From Bacillota bacterium (lineage in GTDB: Bacteria; Bacillota; Clostridia; Christensenellales; CAG-138), in NCBI GenBank assembly GCA_023426265.1, contig JAFABA010000066.1, positions 1 to 14,750 of the forward strand: DNA of 14,750 nucleotides, given 5' to 3'. Positions 1 to 7,782 of this stretch are shown here, one piece after another. The position numbers and the translations under genes are program-made. Below the pieces are notes generated by a model that saw only the letters and a program-made list of their open reading frames with translations, did no database searches and was not told the DNA's origin. Positions within the stretch are counted from its first letter, which is position 1, and the number at the start of each line of letters is the position of its first letter.

Positions 1-1163
1 GCGGCTGCACCTACCATACACGATATAGTTCGTGGGAGAGCGTGAGGGGACAGGAGGGCGATCCCTGGAAAGCATCCGTCAAAGATCCCGCGGTGCCGCA
101 ACACCTTGGGCGCGCATGGCGGCAGGATCTTGTGAACCGCTCCTATATCACCGACGAAGAACAGCAGCCGCAGACCATCTGCTTTGATCTCGGGTTCGAA
201 TTTCTGGAGAAGAACAAAAACGAAGATAACTGGTTTCTTCAAATTGAGACATTTGACCCGCACGAGCCGTTCTATTCGATGGAGAAATACAAGGAGTTGT
301 ACCCGCATCAATACGACGGTCCTCAGTTCGACTGGCCCGAATACAAAAAAGTGACTGAGCCGCGTGAGGCCGTAGAACATGTACGGTATGAGTATGCTGC
401 TTTGCTCAGCATGTGCGATGCCAATCTCGGCAAGCTGCTTGACTATATGGACGAAAACAGCCTGTGGGACGATACGATGCTGATCGTGAACACGGATCAC
501 GGGTTCTTGCTAGGCGAACATGACTGCTGGGCAAAATGCGTCCATCCGTTTTATAATGAGAACGCCCATATTCCTTTGTTTGTTTGGGATCCCCGGTATC
601 AGTTGCAGGGGAAACGGCGCAACGCACTCGTTCAAACGATAGATCTGGCGCCTACATTGCTGGAGTTCTTCGGGGTGAGTATCCCAGCGGATATGCAAGG
701 GAAGCCGCTGAATAGCGTCATAGAGAGCGATGCGAAAATTCGCGATGCCGCTTTGTTTGGTCTGCATGGCGGGCAGGTCAGCGTCACGGACGGCAGATAC
801 GTGTACATGCGGAATTATGCACGCGAAAATGAGCCGTTGTTTAATTATACGCTTATGCCCACGCATATGCGATCCATGTTTATGCTCGAAGAACTGCGCA
901 CCATGGAACTTGCAGGGCCGTTTTCATTTACGAAAGGCTGCAAGACCATGCGCTTTCGATATATCGAAAAGGGAGACAGCGATATAGAAATTCGTGAGAA
1001 ATTTCCGAATATGCTCTTTGATCTTCGAAACGATCCTCAGCAAACGGCCCCCATCCAAGAGCCGGAGGTTGAAAAGATGATGGTTGCACACATGGCGCAG
1101 TTGATGGAAGAAAACGATGCCCCGGAAGAGCAGTATATACGATTGGGCTTAAATAAAACTTGA
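1..1163 (+). CDS. Sulfatase, C-terminal part (5' end outside window)
   Basis: This hydrolyses a sulfate ester, probably on a host or dietary sulfated glycan or a small sulfated compound; the substrate cannot be read from the sequence. The frame is open from base 3 to the stop at 1161-1163 (386 residues visible). The GTG at 42 is internal, because the codons before it continue family-typical sequence (YHTRYSSWE then GQEGDPWK). Visible family motifs are FDPHEPF, the metal-binding TDHG (492-503) and LGEHDCWAK (510-536), and a C-terminal LFDLRNDP stretch. The N-terminal CxPSR/CxAxR motif that carries the formylglycine cysteine lies upstream and cannot be checked, so whether it is a Cys- or Ser-type sulfatase is unknown. 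The anaerobic maturase gene 67 bases downstream suggests that this protein is its client. Assignment to the sulfatase superfamily is firm; the subfamily is not. Confidence 0.93.
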   Translation, partial: GCTYHTRYSSWESVRGQEGDPWKASVKDPAVPQHLGRAWRQDLVNRSYITDEEQQPQTICFDLGFEFLEKNKNEDNWFLQIETFDPHEPFYSMEKYKELYPHQYDGPQFDWPEYKKVTEPREAVEHVRYEYAALLSMCDANLGKLLDYMDENSLWDDTMLIVNTDHGFLLGEHDCWAKCVHPFYNENAHIPLFVWDPRYQLQGKRRNALVQTIDLAPTLLEFFGVSIPADMQGKPLNSVIESDAKIRDAALFGLHGGQVSVTDGRYVYMRNYARENEPLFNYTLMPTHMRSMFMLEELRTMELAGPFSFTKGCKTMRFRYIEKGDSDIEIREKFPNMLFDLRNDPQQTAPIQEPEVEKMMVAHMAQLMEENDAPEEQYIRLGLNKT

Positions 1164-1179
1164 ACAGTTTAAATGACCC

Positions 1180-1208
1180 GGTGGTACGACACGGTTGATC
1201 GTGCCACC
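1180..1208 (+). promoter_or_regulatory. Hairpin between sulfatase and maturase genes
   Basis: The arms GGTGGTACGA (1180-1189) and TCGTGCCACC (1199-1208) pair over 10 bp with one G-T wobble around a 9-base loop. Only a short T run (TTTGT) follows, and the ribosome binding site of the next gene starts six bases later. It could be a weak terminator, an mRNA-stability element, or a structure that lowers maturase output relative to sulfatase. The pairing is seen directly; the role is inferred. Confidence 0.5.
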
Positions 1209-1230
1209 TTTGTAAAGGTGAAGAGATAAT

Positions 1231-2358
1231 ATGCTGCCGCATATGAATTTGTTAATCAAGCCGGCATCAGGCAGATGCAATCTGCAGTGCGGCTACTGCT
1301 TTTACTGTGATGAAATGAAAAAACGGGAAACGCCCGCTTATTCCATGATGCAGGCAGATGTGCTCAGAATAATAACGCAAAAGGCGTTGGAAGCTGCCGG
1401 GCAAAGTTGTTCGTTTGGATTTCAGGGAGGGGAACCTACGCTTGCCGGATTGGATTTTTATAAGCAAGCGATAGATTACCAGCGGCAGTTTAATGTAAAC
1501 AATGTGCCGATCTACAATGCGATCCAAACGAACGGAACGCTGATCGACGATGAATGGGCATCCTTTTTTGCAGACAATCGCTTCCTTGTCGGGCTGTCCC
1601 TGGATGGCTACGAAAGCCTGCATGATTTGTATCGTGAAGACTCTGCAGGAAATGGCACCTTCAAACGGGTGATGCATGCGGTTGAGCTTTTTAAGAAGCA
1701 TAACGTGGACTTTAATGTCTTAACCGTCGTCACCGCGCAGACGGCGAAAAATACAAAAGAGATGTACGCATTCTTTATGCGCCAAGGGCTGGCCAATCAG
1801 CAATACATTCCCTGCCTTGATCCTTTTGAAGAAGCGAGAGGCAATTCCCGTTATTCGCTGACACCTGAGCTGTACACCCGGTTTCTCAAGAATCTGTTTG
1901 ATCTTTGGTACGAAGATCGATTGGCCGGGAACTATGTGTATATACGCTACTTTGAAAATCTTGCGGGTATGATGCTTGGTCATCCTCCGGAGAGTTGTGC
2001 GATGGCAGGCAAATGTTCAGTGCAATACGCAATCGAAGCTTGTGGGGACGTCTTTCCGTGTGATTTCTATATGATGGATGCTTATAAGATTGGCAATATC
2101 ATGTCGGACTCTTTCCAAAGTATGGATCAAAATCGGACGAGCCTGGGGTTTATCGAGGAAGCGCCCGGCCGATACGGGCAATGCAGGACCTGCGAGTGGT
2201 TTTACTTTTGCCGAAATGGATGCAAGAGGGAAAGAGAATTTTTGGACACCACATCTGATCGACGGATCAACTATTTTTGCGCTGCATATAAAGAATTTTT
2301 CCCGTATGCCCTGCCCCGCCTGAAAAAATGCTTGACGAGTATTAGGGATGTCCATTGA
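1231..2358 (+). CDS. Anaerobic sulfatase-maturating enzyme (radical SAM, SPASM domain)
   Basis: This oxidises the active-site Cys or Ser of sulfatases to C-alpha-formylglycine using S-adenosylmethionine and iron-sulfur clusters, without oxygen. It has 375 residues, close to the usual length of about 370. The radical-SAM motif CNLQCGYC holds Cys16, Cys20 and Cys23, followed by a GGEP-type SAM-binding segment (FGFQGGEPT). The C-terminal half carries the SPASM cysteines: C256/C262, C271/C277 in CGDVFPCDF, CRTCEWFYFCRNGC and NYFC. Asp278 in PCDFYMMD matches the proposed catalytic base of the Clostridium perfringens enzyme. The start at 1231 gives MLPHMNLLIKPAS, the usual N-terminus, and AAAGGTG (1214-1220) precedes it; an ATG at 1243 is less likely. 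It lies behind a sulfatase, its expected substrate. Its 3' end directly abuts a ParA fragment, so a small change at the extreme C-terminus is possible. Confidence 0.95.
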   Translation: MLPHMNLLIKPASGRCNLQCGYCFYCDEMKKRETPAYSMMQADVLRIITQKALEAAGQSCSFGFQGGEPTLAGLDFYKQAIDYQRQFNVNNVPIYNAIQTNGTLIDDEWASFFADNRFLVGLSLDGYESLHDLYREDSAGNGTFKRVMHAVELFKKHNVDFNVLTVVTAQTAKNTKEMYAFFMRQGLANQQYIPCLDPFEEARGNSRYSLTPELYTRFLKNLFDLWYEDRLAGNYVYIRYFENLAGMMLGHPPESCAMAGKCSVQYAIEACGDVFPCDFYMMDAYKIGNIMSDSFQSMDQNRTSLGFIEEAPGRYGQCRTCEWFYFCRNGCKREREFLDTTSDRRINYFCAAYKEFFPYALPRLKKCLTSIRDVH

Positions 2359-2858
2359 GCTTTCGGCACTTGAGGTCTCGCTGGTCAACACCATGAGCCG
2401 GGAAAAAACCGTCTGCGCGGCTACATCAACCGTTAAGGACAGCTATGACTATGCGCTGATCGACTGCATGCCTTCCCTTTGGCATGATGACCATCAACGC
2501 CCTGGCCGCGGCGAACAGTGGGATCATCCCTATCCAATTGTACTATCTCCCGGCTAAGGGCATGACGCAACTACTGCGAACCATCGCCCGCGTACGACGG
2601 CAGATTAACTTAAATCTAACCATCGACGGTGTCCTTCTGACAATGCTGGACAACCGCACGAACTTCGCAAAGGACATTTCTTTCATTTTGCGCCGGGATT
2701 ACGGAGACAAGTTGGGGGTATTCAAAACTGAAATTCCCCTTTTTATCCGCGCGGCGGAAACCAGCGCGAAGGGAAAGAACATTTACGCCCGTGATCCCAG
2801 GGCAGCGCAGCCAGAGCATAGGGGTAAGCAAACACTCAGGCGTTTTTTTCGGACATAG
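2348..2858 (+). pseudogene. Decayed ParA/Soj-like ATPase fragment
   Basis: Conceptual translation resembles the middle and end of ParA-type partition ATPases carried by conjugative elements of gut Firmicutes. In order: SIELSALEVSLVNTMSREKT, TVKDSYDYALIDCMPSL, MMTINALAAANS, YLPAKGMTQLL, IDGVLLTMLDNRTNFAKDIS, VFKTEIPLFIRAAETSAKGK. The N-terminal Walker A (KGGVGKT) part is absent. The frame is broken at least three times. Two bases are gained near 2409, so that LRGYIN is readable only in the shifted frame; one more base near 2431 restores the frame; an extra T in the CCCTTT run near 2479 moves the rest of the gene from the 2348 frame to the 2484 frame. The stop at 2856-2858 comes earlier than in intact homologues. 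It probably makes no working protein. The fragment begins within the last codons of the sulfatase maturase, which marks a recombination junction. Confidence 0.85.
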
Positions 2859-2884
2859 CTTCACAAGCTAAACTTCGCGGGCTA

Positions 2885-2918
2885 TGAGTTTCGCATTATG
2901 AACATTATACGAAACTGA
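2885..2918. repeat. 34-bp dyad resembling a site-specific recombination site
   Basis: The half sites AGTTTCGCATTATG (2887-2900) and CATTATACGAAACT (2903-2916) are inverted copies around a central AA. Over the 16 pairs of 2885-2918, 13 match. A short perfect-loop hairpin is not expected from so small a centre, so a DNA-protein site is more likely than an RNA structure. The central 2 bp fits the crossover point of serine resolvases. An alternative parse, 11-bp arms with an 8-bp centre, resembles tyrosine-recombinase (lox/dif-like) sites, and the GTTTCG/CGAAAC ends also recall parS. It lies 27 bases behind the ParA fragment, consistent with leftover mobile DNA. No recombinase gene is in the window. 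The dyad is certain; the role is inferred. Confidence 0.5.
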
Positions 2919-3093
2919 GCGCCGGCGTCTTTTCAATCCACATCTTTCTATCATGCGGGAGGGGGTGGATATGTTTCCCCACATGCAGGATTAATGCTGG
3001 ATACTTAGGATTCAATCGGAAACACTAATCTCAAAGATGCTTCCAAATGTTCAGATCAAAAAAGGCGAAAAGGAAAAGGAAACGGCGTAATCA

Positions 3094-5535
3094 ATGACCG
3101 CAAAGCTCACCGAATACAACCAAAAACGGAATTTCGAACGGACCCTGGAGCCCGAAGGCGAAACGGAACATTCCGGGGAGGGCCTGCGGTTTGCCGTACA
3201 GCACCATTTGGCCCGTAACGATCATTACGATTTGCGTCTGGAATGGGACGGAGTTCTTTTGAGCTGGGCGGTACCCAAGGGCCCTTCCTACAATACCCGG
3301 GACAAGCGGCTGGCAGTACAGGTGGAGGAGCATCCCTTGGAATACAGGAATTTTGAAGGTACCATTCCCAAGGGGGAATACGGCGGCGGTATCGTCATGC
3401 TTTGGGATGAAGGCTGGTGGGAGCCATATACGGATGTGGGGAATGGACTTCGCGAGGGCATGCTCAAGTTTGTTCTCAAAGGAAGAAGGCTCAAAGGAAA
3501 ATGGGCCTTGGTACGACTCAAAGCGAAAGCGGATGAGACAAAAGAGAACTGGCTTCTGCTCAAAGAAAAAGACGAGTACGCCAAAACAGACGATGGGATT
3601 TCCGAATTCACGACCAGTGTGAGAACCGGACGCACCATGGCGGAAATTGAGTCCGGAAAAGATGAAACAATTGCCCGGAACCCCTTCACCAGGGCCGACG
3701 TGCAGCTCGCTAAATTGGTAAGCACGATTCCTGCGGGCGAAGATTGGCTCTACGAACTCAAATACGACGGCTACAGGATCATCGCGTTTATCGAAGGCAA
3801 CATCGTCCAGCTTATCACGAGGAATGGTCAGGACTATACGAACCGGTTCCGTAACGTCGCCAGTTCCCTGATCGACCTGGCTGCCGGAAGGGCAATGGTT
3901 CTCGACGGAGAAATGGTCATCACAGATGCGGCGGGCAAGACGGATTTTCAGGCTTTGCAGAACTATATGAAAAACCCTGCAGGTCAAAACCTGACCTATA
4001 TCATATTCGACCTCCTTGCGCTGGACGGCAAGGATCTCCGGGGAAGACGCCTGATTGACAGAAAGGAAAAGCTGGAAACCTTAATGAAGGACGCCCCGAA
4101 ACATCTTCATTACAGCCGGCATGTCAGAGGAAGCGGGAAGGAAAGCCTCGCCGCTGCATGTGAGGCGGGTATGGAAGGGATCATAGGTAAAAAAGCCGAT
4201 TCTATCTACAGTGGAAAAAGAAGCGGCGACTGGATCAAGTTGAAATGCGATAACAGGCAGGAATTTGTCATTGGCGGATATACGCTTTCCGATAAAAAAA
4301 CGAGCGGAATAAGTTCGCTTCTCCTTGGTGTTTATGATGGAGAGGAATTGGTCTATGCCGGACGCGCCGGCACCGGCCTAAGCGAGTCCGATACGGAAGA
4401 GCTTGAGGGAAAATTTGAAAGCTTAAAGAGAGTGCGGACTCCTTTCAAATCCGCTCCAAAGCCCAAATCAAATGAGAAAATTACCTGGCTTGAACCTGAG
4501 TTGGTGGCGGAAATCAAGTTTGCCGAATGGACTGAAGATAATCTGCTCAGGCAAGCAAGCTACAAAGGCCTGCGGACGGATAAGGATCCCGGGGAGATAA
4601 AAAAGGAAAAAGCGGATGGTGAAATACAGCCGCAATCATCTGCCAAAGAAGTGGAGAAACCAATGCAAGCGAACGCCAACAGCATTATCGTCAAAGGAGT
4701 AAGGATTACCAACCCGGGCAAGGTGTTATTTGACGATCCTGAAATCACCAAAGCGGATGTGATCCGATATTATGCAGAGGTGTCGGGGCGCATGCTGCCG
4801 TATGTAAGCCATAGGATACTCAGTATTGTGCGCTGCCCCAAGGGAGTATCCCAGACATGCTTCTATAAGAAGCATCCGGGGCCGGACAGCAAAGGGATTG
4901 TCACGATGCCTGTTTCCAACAGCGATGGGGAAACGGAAGAGTACTTCTACCTTGAGAACGAATCAGGGTTGCTGTCCGAAACGCAGATGGGCACGCTGGA
5001 ATTTCACATCTGGGGAAGCCGTGTGGATGCGCTTGAAAGGCCTGATATGATGGTGTTTGACCTGGATCCGGACGAAGGAATGGACCTGGCTACGGTGCGC
5101 CGGGGCGTGCTGGACATGAAAAGCATACTTGCCGAGCTTTCGCTTAAATCGTACCTCAAGACCAGCGGCGGCAAAGGGTACCATGTGGTCGTCCCTTTAA
5201 CGCCCGCCGCTTCGTGGGACGCATTTCACGATTTTGCGAGGAGCGTTGCCGAAGTGATGGAGCAAAAATGGCCCGACCGGTATACAAGCAACGTCAGAAA
5301 GGCGAAACGCAAAAACAAGATATTCATCGACTGGATTCGAAACGGCAGAGGCGCCACAAGCATTGCCCCCTACTCCATAAGAGCGAGAAAAGGGGCCAGG
5401 GTATCCATGCCCATCGCATGGGACGAACTCGACGCGGTCGCTCCCGACGGCATCACGATGGCGGACGCGCTTTTACGGATCGGCGGCAATGACCCATGGA
5501 AAGATTTTTGGGAGAATACTCAAATGCTCAAATGA
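3094..5535 (+). CDS. ligD: LigD: multifunctional NHEJ DNA ligase (PE-LIG-POL)
   Basis: This is the end-processing and sealing enzyme of bacterial non-homologous end joining, 813 residues. Domain order is phosphoesterase, ligase, polymerase, as in Pseudomonas LigD and unlike mycobacterial POL-PE-LIG. The PE domain (about 30-170) has QHH, HYDLRLE (44-50), EEHPLEY and GTIPKGEYGGG. The ligase (about 205-495) has the AMP-accepting Lys223 in ELKYDG, RNGQDY, LDGEMV, FDLLALDG (305-312), EGIIGKK (361-367) and WIKLKC. A charged linker (about 496-530) leads to the primase-type polymerase (about 531-810) with acidic pair D656/D658 in FDLDPD, SGGKGYH (691-697) and D746 in IDWIRNGRGAT. All key residues are present, so it should be active. 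The start follows AAGGA at 3076-3080. The usual partner Ku is not in the window. It lies right after mobile-element debris and converges on the MerR gene. Confidence 0.96.
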   Translation: MTAKLTEYNQKRNFERTLEPEGETEHSGEGLRFAVQHHLARNDHYDLRLEWDGVLLSWAVPKGPSYNTRDKRLAVQVEEHPLEYRNFEGTIPKGEYGGGIVMLWDEGWWEPYTDVGNGLREGMLKFVLKGRRLKGKWALVRLKAKADETKENWLLLKEKDEYAKTDDGISEFTTSVRTGRTMAEIESGKDETIARNPFTRADVQLAKLVSTIPAGEDWLYELKYDGYRIIAFIEGNIVQLITRNGQDYTNRFRNVASSLIDLAAGRAMVLDGEMVITDAAGKTDFQALQNYMKNPAGQNLTYIIFDLLALDGKDLRGRRLIDRKEKLETLMKDAPKHLHYSRHVRGSGKESLAAACEAGMEGIIGKKADSIYSGKRSGDWIKLKCDNRQEFVIGGYTLSDKKTSGISSLLLGVYDGEELVYAGRAGTGLSESDTEELEGKFESLKRVRTPFKSAPKPKSNEKITWLEPELVAEIKFAEWTEDNLLRQASYKGLRTDKDPGEIKKEKADGEIQPQSSAKEVEKPMQANANSIIVKGVRITNPGKVLFDDPEITKADVIRYYAEVSGRMLPYVSHRILSIVRCPKGVSQTCFYKKHPGPDSKGIVTMPVSNSDGETEEYFYLENESGLLSETQMGTLEFHIWGSRVDALERPDMMVFDLDPDEGMDLATVRRGVLDMKSILAELSLKSYLKTSGGKGYHVVVPLTPAASWDAFHDFARSVAEVMEQKWPDRYTSNVRKAKRKNKIFIDWIRNGRGATSIAPYSIRARKGARVSMPIAWDELDAVAPDGITMADALLRIGGNDPWKDFWENTQMLK

Positions 5536-5644
5536 GCAAACGATGGCCATGACAGCAAACAGAATCATGCGGGCGGTTTTCTTTATCCTTGGGATTTCGT
5601 TTATGATTAAGCGAAAATAAGCTCAAAGAAAGATCCATCGTGAA

Positions 5645-6535
5645 TTACTCCGTTCCATAAATGGTTCCCGCCTGCGGATATTTTTCTAAAAACGCCGCGT
5701 TTGCCGCTTCAAGCCTCTCACAATATGCTTTGTATGCCGGGCTCAATATCATGAGATTCGGAAGAAAGATATCATGATAGTGGCTGTTTTTCTGGAATTC
5801 CAGCATTAAATCCGTCATCTTTCCTTGCGGGGACTGCTTGAATTCCTCGGATGTACGATAAACGATGTATTCATCAACCTCTAGATTCTGGAAGTAAGCG
5901 TTCGGGTCGCGGATAGCTTCTTCCATAAGTAGGTTCATAGCATCCTCGTACTTCTCAATGTCAACATTTTCGTTGAGCTGTATGGCCTGTTCTAAATAAT
6001 TACTCAGTTCGTTCGGAATGGACGCAACCACATTATCCAGATACGCAACTATTTTGTCATAGGCGGCACGCTGTTCTTCCGTCTTAATTGGCTCTCTCAG
6101 AAAGCGTCCGAAATGCAATGAAAAATATAATCCGTAATTTCCCGGGAAGGCCAGAACCATTCGTTCCTGAACAGTAAGACATTCTGCACCAAACTGCTGC
6201 AGGCGGTGAAAGCTGCCTTCAACATCATAGCTTCTGATTAATTCGTCAATGCAGGCCTGCGTTACCTTGAGCTTTTGCATTTTAAGTTCATTCAGGCGCT
6301 TATACCGAGCGAGCGCCACCTTCTTATCCTTGCTGTCTATAATGACACGGATGTCTTGAATGCCAATGCCACACTTGCGCAGCACGGATAGTTCTTTTAA
6401 TGTAGCAATCTCCGTAGCGGTATAATCCCGGTATCCGTTATCAAGTACCTGCGGCTTGATGAAGCCCCGCTGCTCATAATACTCAACTGCCTTTTTGGTC
6501 AGGTCACATACCCGGCATACTTCCTTAATCAACAT
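5645..6535 (-). CDS. MerR-family transcriptional regulator with long C-terminal domain
   Basis: A 296-residue regulator. The N-terminal winged helix-turn-helix (about 1-70) is clearly MerR: LTKKAVEYYEQRGFIKP, then NGYRDYTATEI and a LRKCGIGIQDIRVII second helix pair. A charged segment (about 70-105) matches the family's dimerisation coiled coil. The remaining 190 or so residues are rich in aromatic, Glu and Asn residues and have no metal-binding cysteine cluster and no membrane segment. They do not match the GyrI-like or B12-binding effector domains in any motif I know, so the ligand is unknown. The start at 6533-6535 follows a strong GGGAGGG ribosome site and a MerR-type promoter. The nearest gene downstream is the convergent ligD, so no target operon other than its own gene is visible. 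Family is firm, signal unknown. Confidence 0.9.
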   Translation of the reverse strand: MLIKEVCRVCDLTKKAVEYYEQRGFIKPQVLDNGYRDYTATEIATLKELSVLRKCGIGIQDIRVIIDSKDKKVALARYKRLNELKMQKLKVTQACIDELIRSYDVEGSFHRLQQFGAECLTVQERMVLAFPGNYGLYFSLHFGRFLREPIKTEEQRAAYDKIVAYLDNVVASIPNELSNYLEQAIQLNENVDIEKYEDAMNLLMEEAIRDPNAYFQNLEVDEYIVYRTSEEFKQSPQGKMTDLMLEFQKNSHYHDIFLPNLMILSPAYKAYCERLEAANAAFLEKYPQAGTIYGTE

Positions 6536-6558
6536 GTACAGCCCTCCCTTTACAAAAT

Positions 6559-6589
6559 ACTATAAGCCATCCCCTAAGGGGGCAGTCAA
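6559..6589 (-). promoter_or_regulatory. MerR-type promoter and operator of the regulator gene
   Basis: Read on the minus strand, TTGACT (6584-6589) and TATAGT (6559-6564) are separated by exactly 19 bp (6565-6583), longer than the normal 17. The spacer carries the dyad CCCCTTAGGGG. An overlong spacer with a centred dyad is the classical arrangement of promoters that MerR proteins untwist to activate. It lies 24 bases upstream of the regulator's start codon, with the ribosome site (complement of 6542-6548) between. Autoregulation is a strong inference. Confidence 0.8.
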
Positions 6590-7062
6590 GCGTTTACAGG
6601 GCTCGCCTTTAGTTGGCCAGACCCGTTGCGGTGCTTTTTGCACGGCCCTCCGTAAACGGGTTGAAATGCTGTGCAAAGAGCTGCGGGAACGCGCAAAGAA
6701 TATCAATCGCACCCTGATCGCCATATATACTTTTCTTGCGGGGACGAAAACACGTTCTAGCCGAATAAGGGGGTATTGCCTCCAGTACTGACAGTGCCAG
6801 TTGATTTGCCGGATTCGACCCATTTCCACGGTGGCCTCTGTCTGGGCTTGTAGCTTTGCTAGTTTACTGTGCCTGAATACCTCTGTCGCTCTGACGAGGC
6901 GTAGCTTTGAGGAAACCGACGAGTCGAGTCGCCATAAGAGAACTTTCGATGCGAGTCGGAAGTTATTTCTCTTTGCGTTAGAGGCAATGACATCATCCGT
7001 TTAGGTACGAGCCCACATTTTTCTTCGATTACGTTTTGTTTACATCTTGCTAACCTATAAAA
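6590..7062. other. Spacer of about 0.5 kb with no convincing gene
   Basis: Short open frames exist on both strands (for example + 6801-7004 and - 6560-6829), but none has a good ribosome site, a recognisable domain or plausible composition. One structural feature stands out: CGTTTACAGGGC (6591-6602) is nearly the inverted copy of the segment ending in CCGTAAACG (6650-6658), and between them GTGC-TTTTT-GCAC (6631-6643) forms a small hairpin. No tRNA, riboswitch or CRISPR pattern was recognised. It may hold regulatory DNA for both flanking divergent genes, or the remains of something degraded. Confidence 0.5.
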
Positions 7063-7092
7063 TTGCAGCATTATGTTAAAATTACTTGATAT
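7063..7092 (+). promoter_or_regulatory. Candidate promoter of the two-component operon
   Basis: TTGCAG (7063-7068) and TGATAT (7087-7092) are separated by 18 bp in an A/T-rich stretch just upstream of the response regulator. Transcription would begin about 20 bases before the start codon at 7120. Other weak hexamer pairs (TTGCTA with TATGTT, 19-bp spacing) overlap it, so the exact promoter is not certain. Confidence 0.45.
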
Positions 7093-7119
7093 ATCATGTT
7101 GTTTTCGGAGGTAAAGCAT

Positions 7120-7782
7120 ATGTCCGCTAAGATACTCGTTGTGGAAGACGATAAAGCCATATCTGATTTTATCGCGATCAATCTTCAATATACGGGATAT
7201 GAGTATACTGTTTTATCAAACGGGAATGATGCGGTAGCATTGCTTGAAGAGGACCATTCTTTTGATTTGGCGCTTTTAGATGTCATGTTGCCTGGGATTG
7301 ATGGCTTCGAATTAATGAATCGTATCAAGAAATATAACATCCCAATTATTTTTTTAACGGCGAAAACGGATGTTGCATCCAAAATACAGGGCTTGAGAGG
7401 CGGCGCGGAAGATTATATCATCAAGCCGTTTGAGATCTTAGAGCTTCTGGTTCGAATAGAAAAGATCCTGCAGCGAACGGGAAAGTTCAATGTTGTTTTG
7501 CACTATAAAGATATCGTCGTCAATATCAGCGACCATCGCGTGATACGGTCCGGAGAAGAGATTTCTTTAAAGCCGCTTGAGTTCGACCTCCTGGTCATGC
7601 TGATTAAGTATAAAAACAGGACAATTCCCCGCGAAAGGCTGCTCAACGAGATCTGGGGGGTGGATTTCATTGGCGGAACGCGGACGGTAGACGTCCATAT
7701 TGCCCAGCTCCGCAAAAAGCTTAATCTGTATGATGAAATAAAATCCGCTTCCAAAATTGGCTATCGTTTGGAGGATGTATGA
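7120..7782 (+). CDS. OmpR/PhoB-family response regulator
   Basis: A cytoplasmic DNA-binding response regulator of 220 residues. The receiver domain (about 1-115) has the acidic pair in VVEDD (9-11), the phosphoacceptor Asp54 in LLDVMLPG, Thr80 in FLTAK and Lys102 in IKPF, all canonical. The C-terminal winged helix (about 125-218) has LKPLEFDLLVML, RERLLNEIWG and the recognition-helix segment RTVDVHIAQLRKKL. The start at 7120 is chosen because GGAGGT (7107-7112) sits seven bases before it; an in-frame ATG at 7096 lies upstream of that site. The gene ends in an ATGA overlap with the kinase gene, so the two are translationally coupled and form a cognate pair. The likely targets are the lipoprotein and ABC genes downstream. 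Confidence 0.95.
   Translation: MSAKILVVEDDKAISDFIAINLQYTGYEYTVLSNGNDAVALLEEDHSFDLALLDVMLPGIDGFELMNRIKKYNIPIIFLTAKTDVASKIQGLRGGAEDYIIKPFEILELLVRIEKILQRTGKFNVVLHYKDIVVNISDHRVIRSGEEISLKPLEFDLLVMLIKYKNRTIPRERLLNEIWGVDFIGGTRTVDVHIAQLRKKLNLYDEIKSASKIGYRLEDV

Noticed and set aside
42..44. GTG as a start codon for the sulfatase
   Set aside because: The codons from base 3 are open and continue typical sulfatase sequence, so the gene begins before the window.
3007..3042. Possible sporulation sigma-G-like promoter before ligD
   Set aside because: GGATA and CACTAAT only loosely match the sigma-G consensus and the spacing is too long to call.
3037..3090. 17-codon open frame just before ligD
   Set aside because: No good ribosome site, Lys/Glu-rich low-information peptide; it only overlaps the ligD ribosome site. 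I could not link it to the end of a Ku gene.
5543..5620. 25-residue hydrophobic frame after ligD
   Set aside because: No ribosome binding site and no recognisable family; it may be chance in the convergent spacer.
6801..7004. 67-residue open frame in the long spacer
   Set aside because: Ser/Arg-rich composition, no ribosome site, no known motif; treated as chance.
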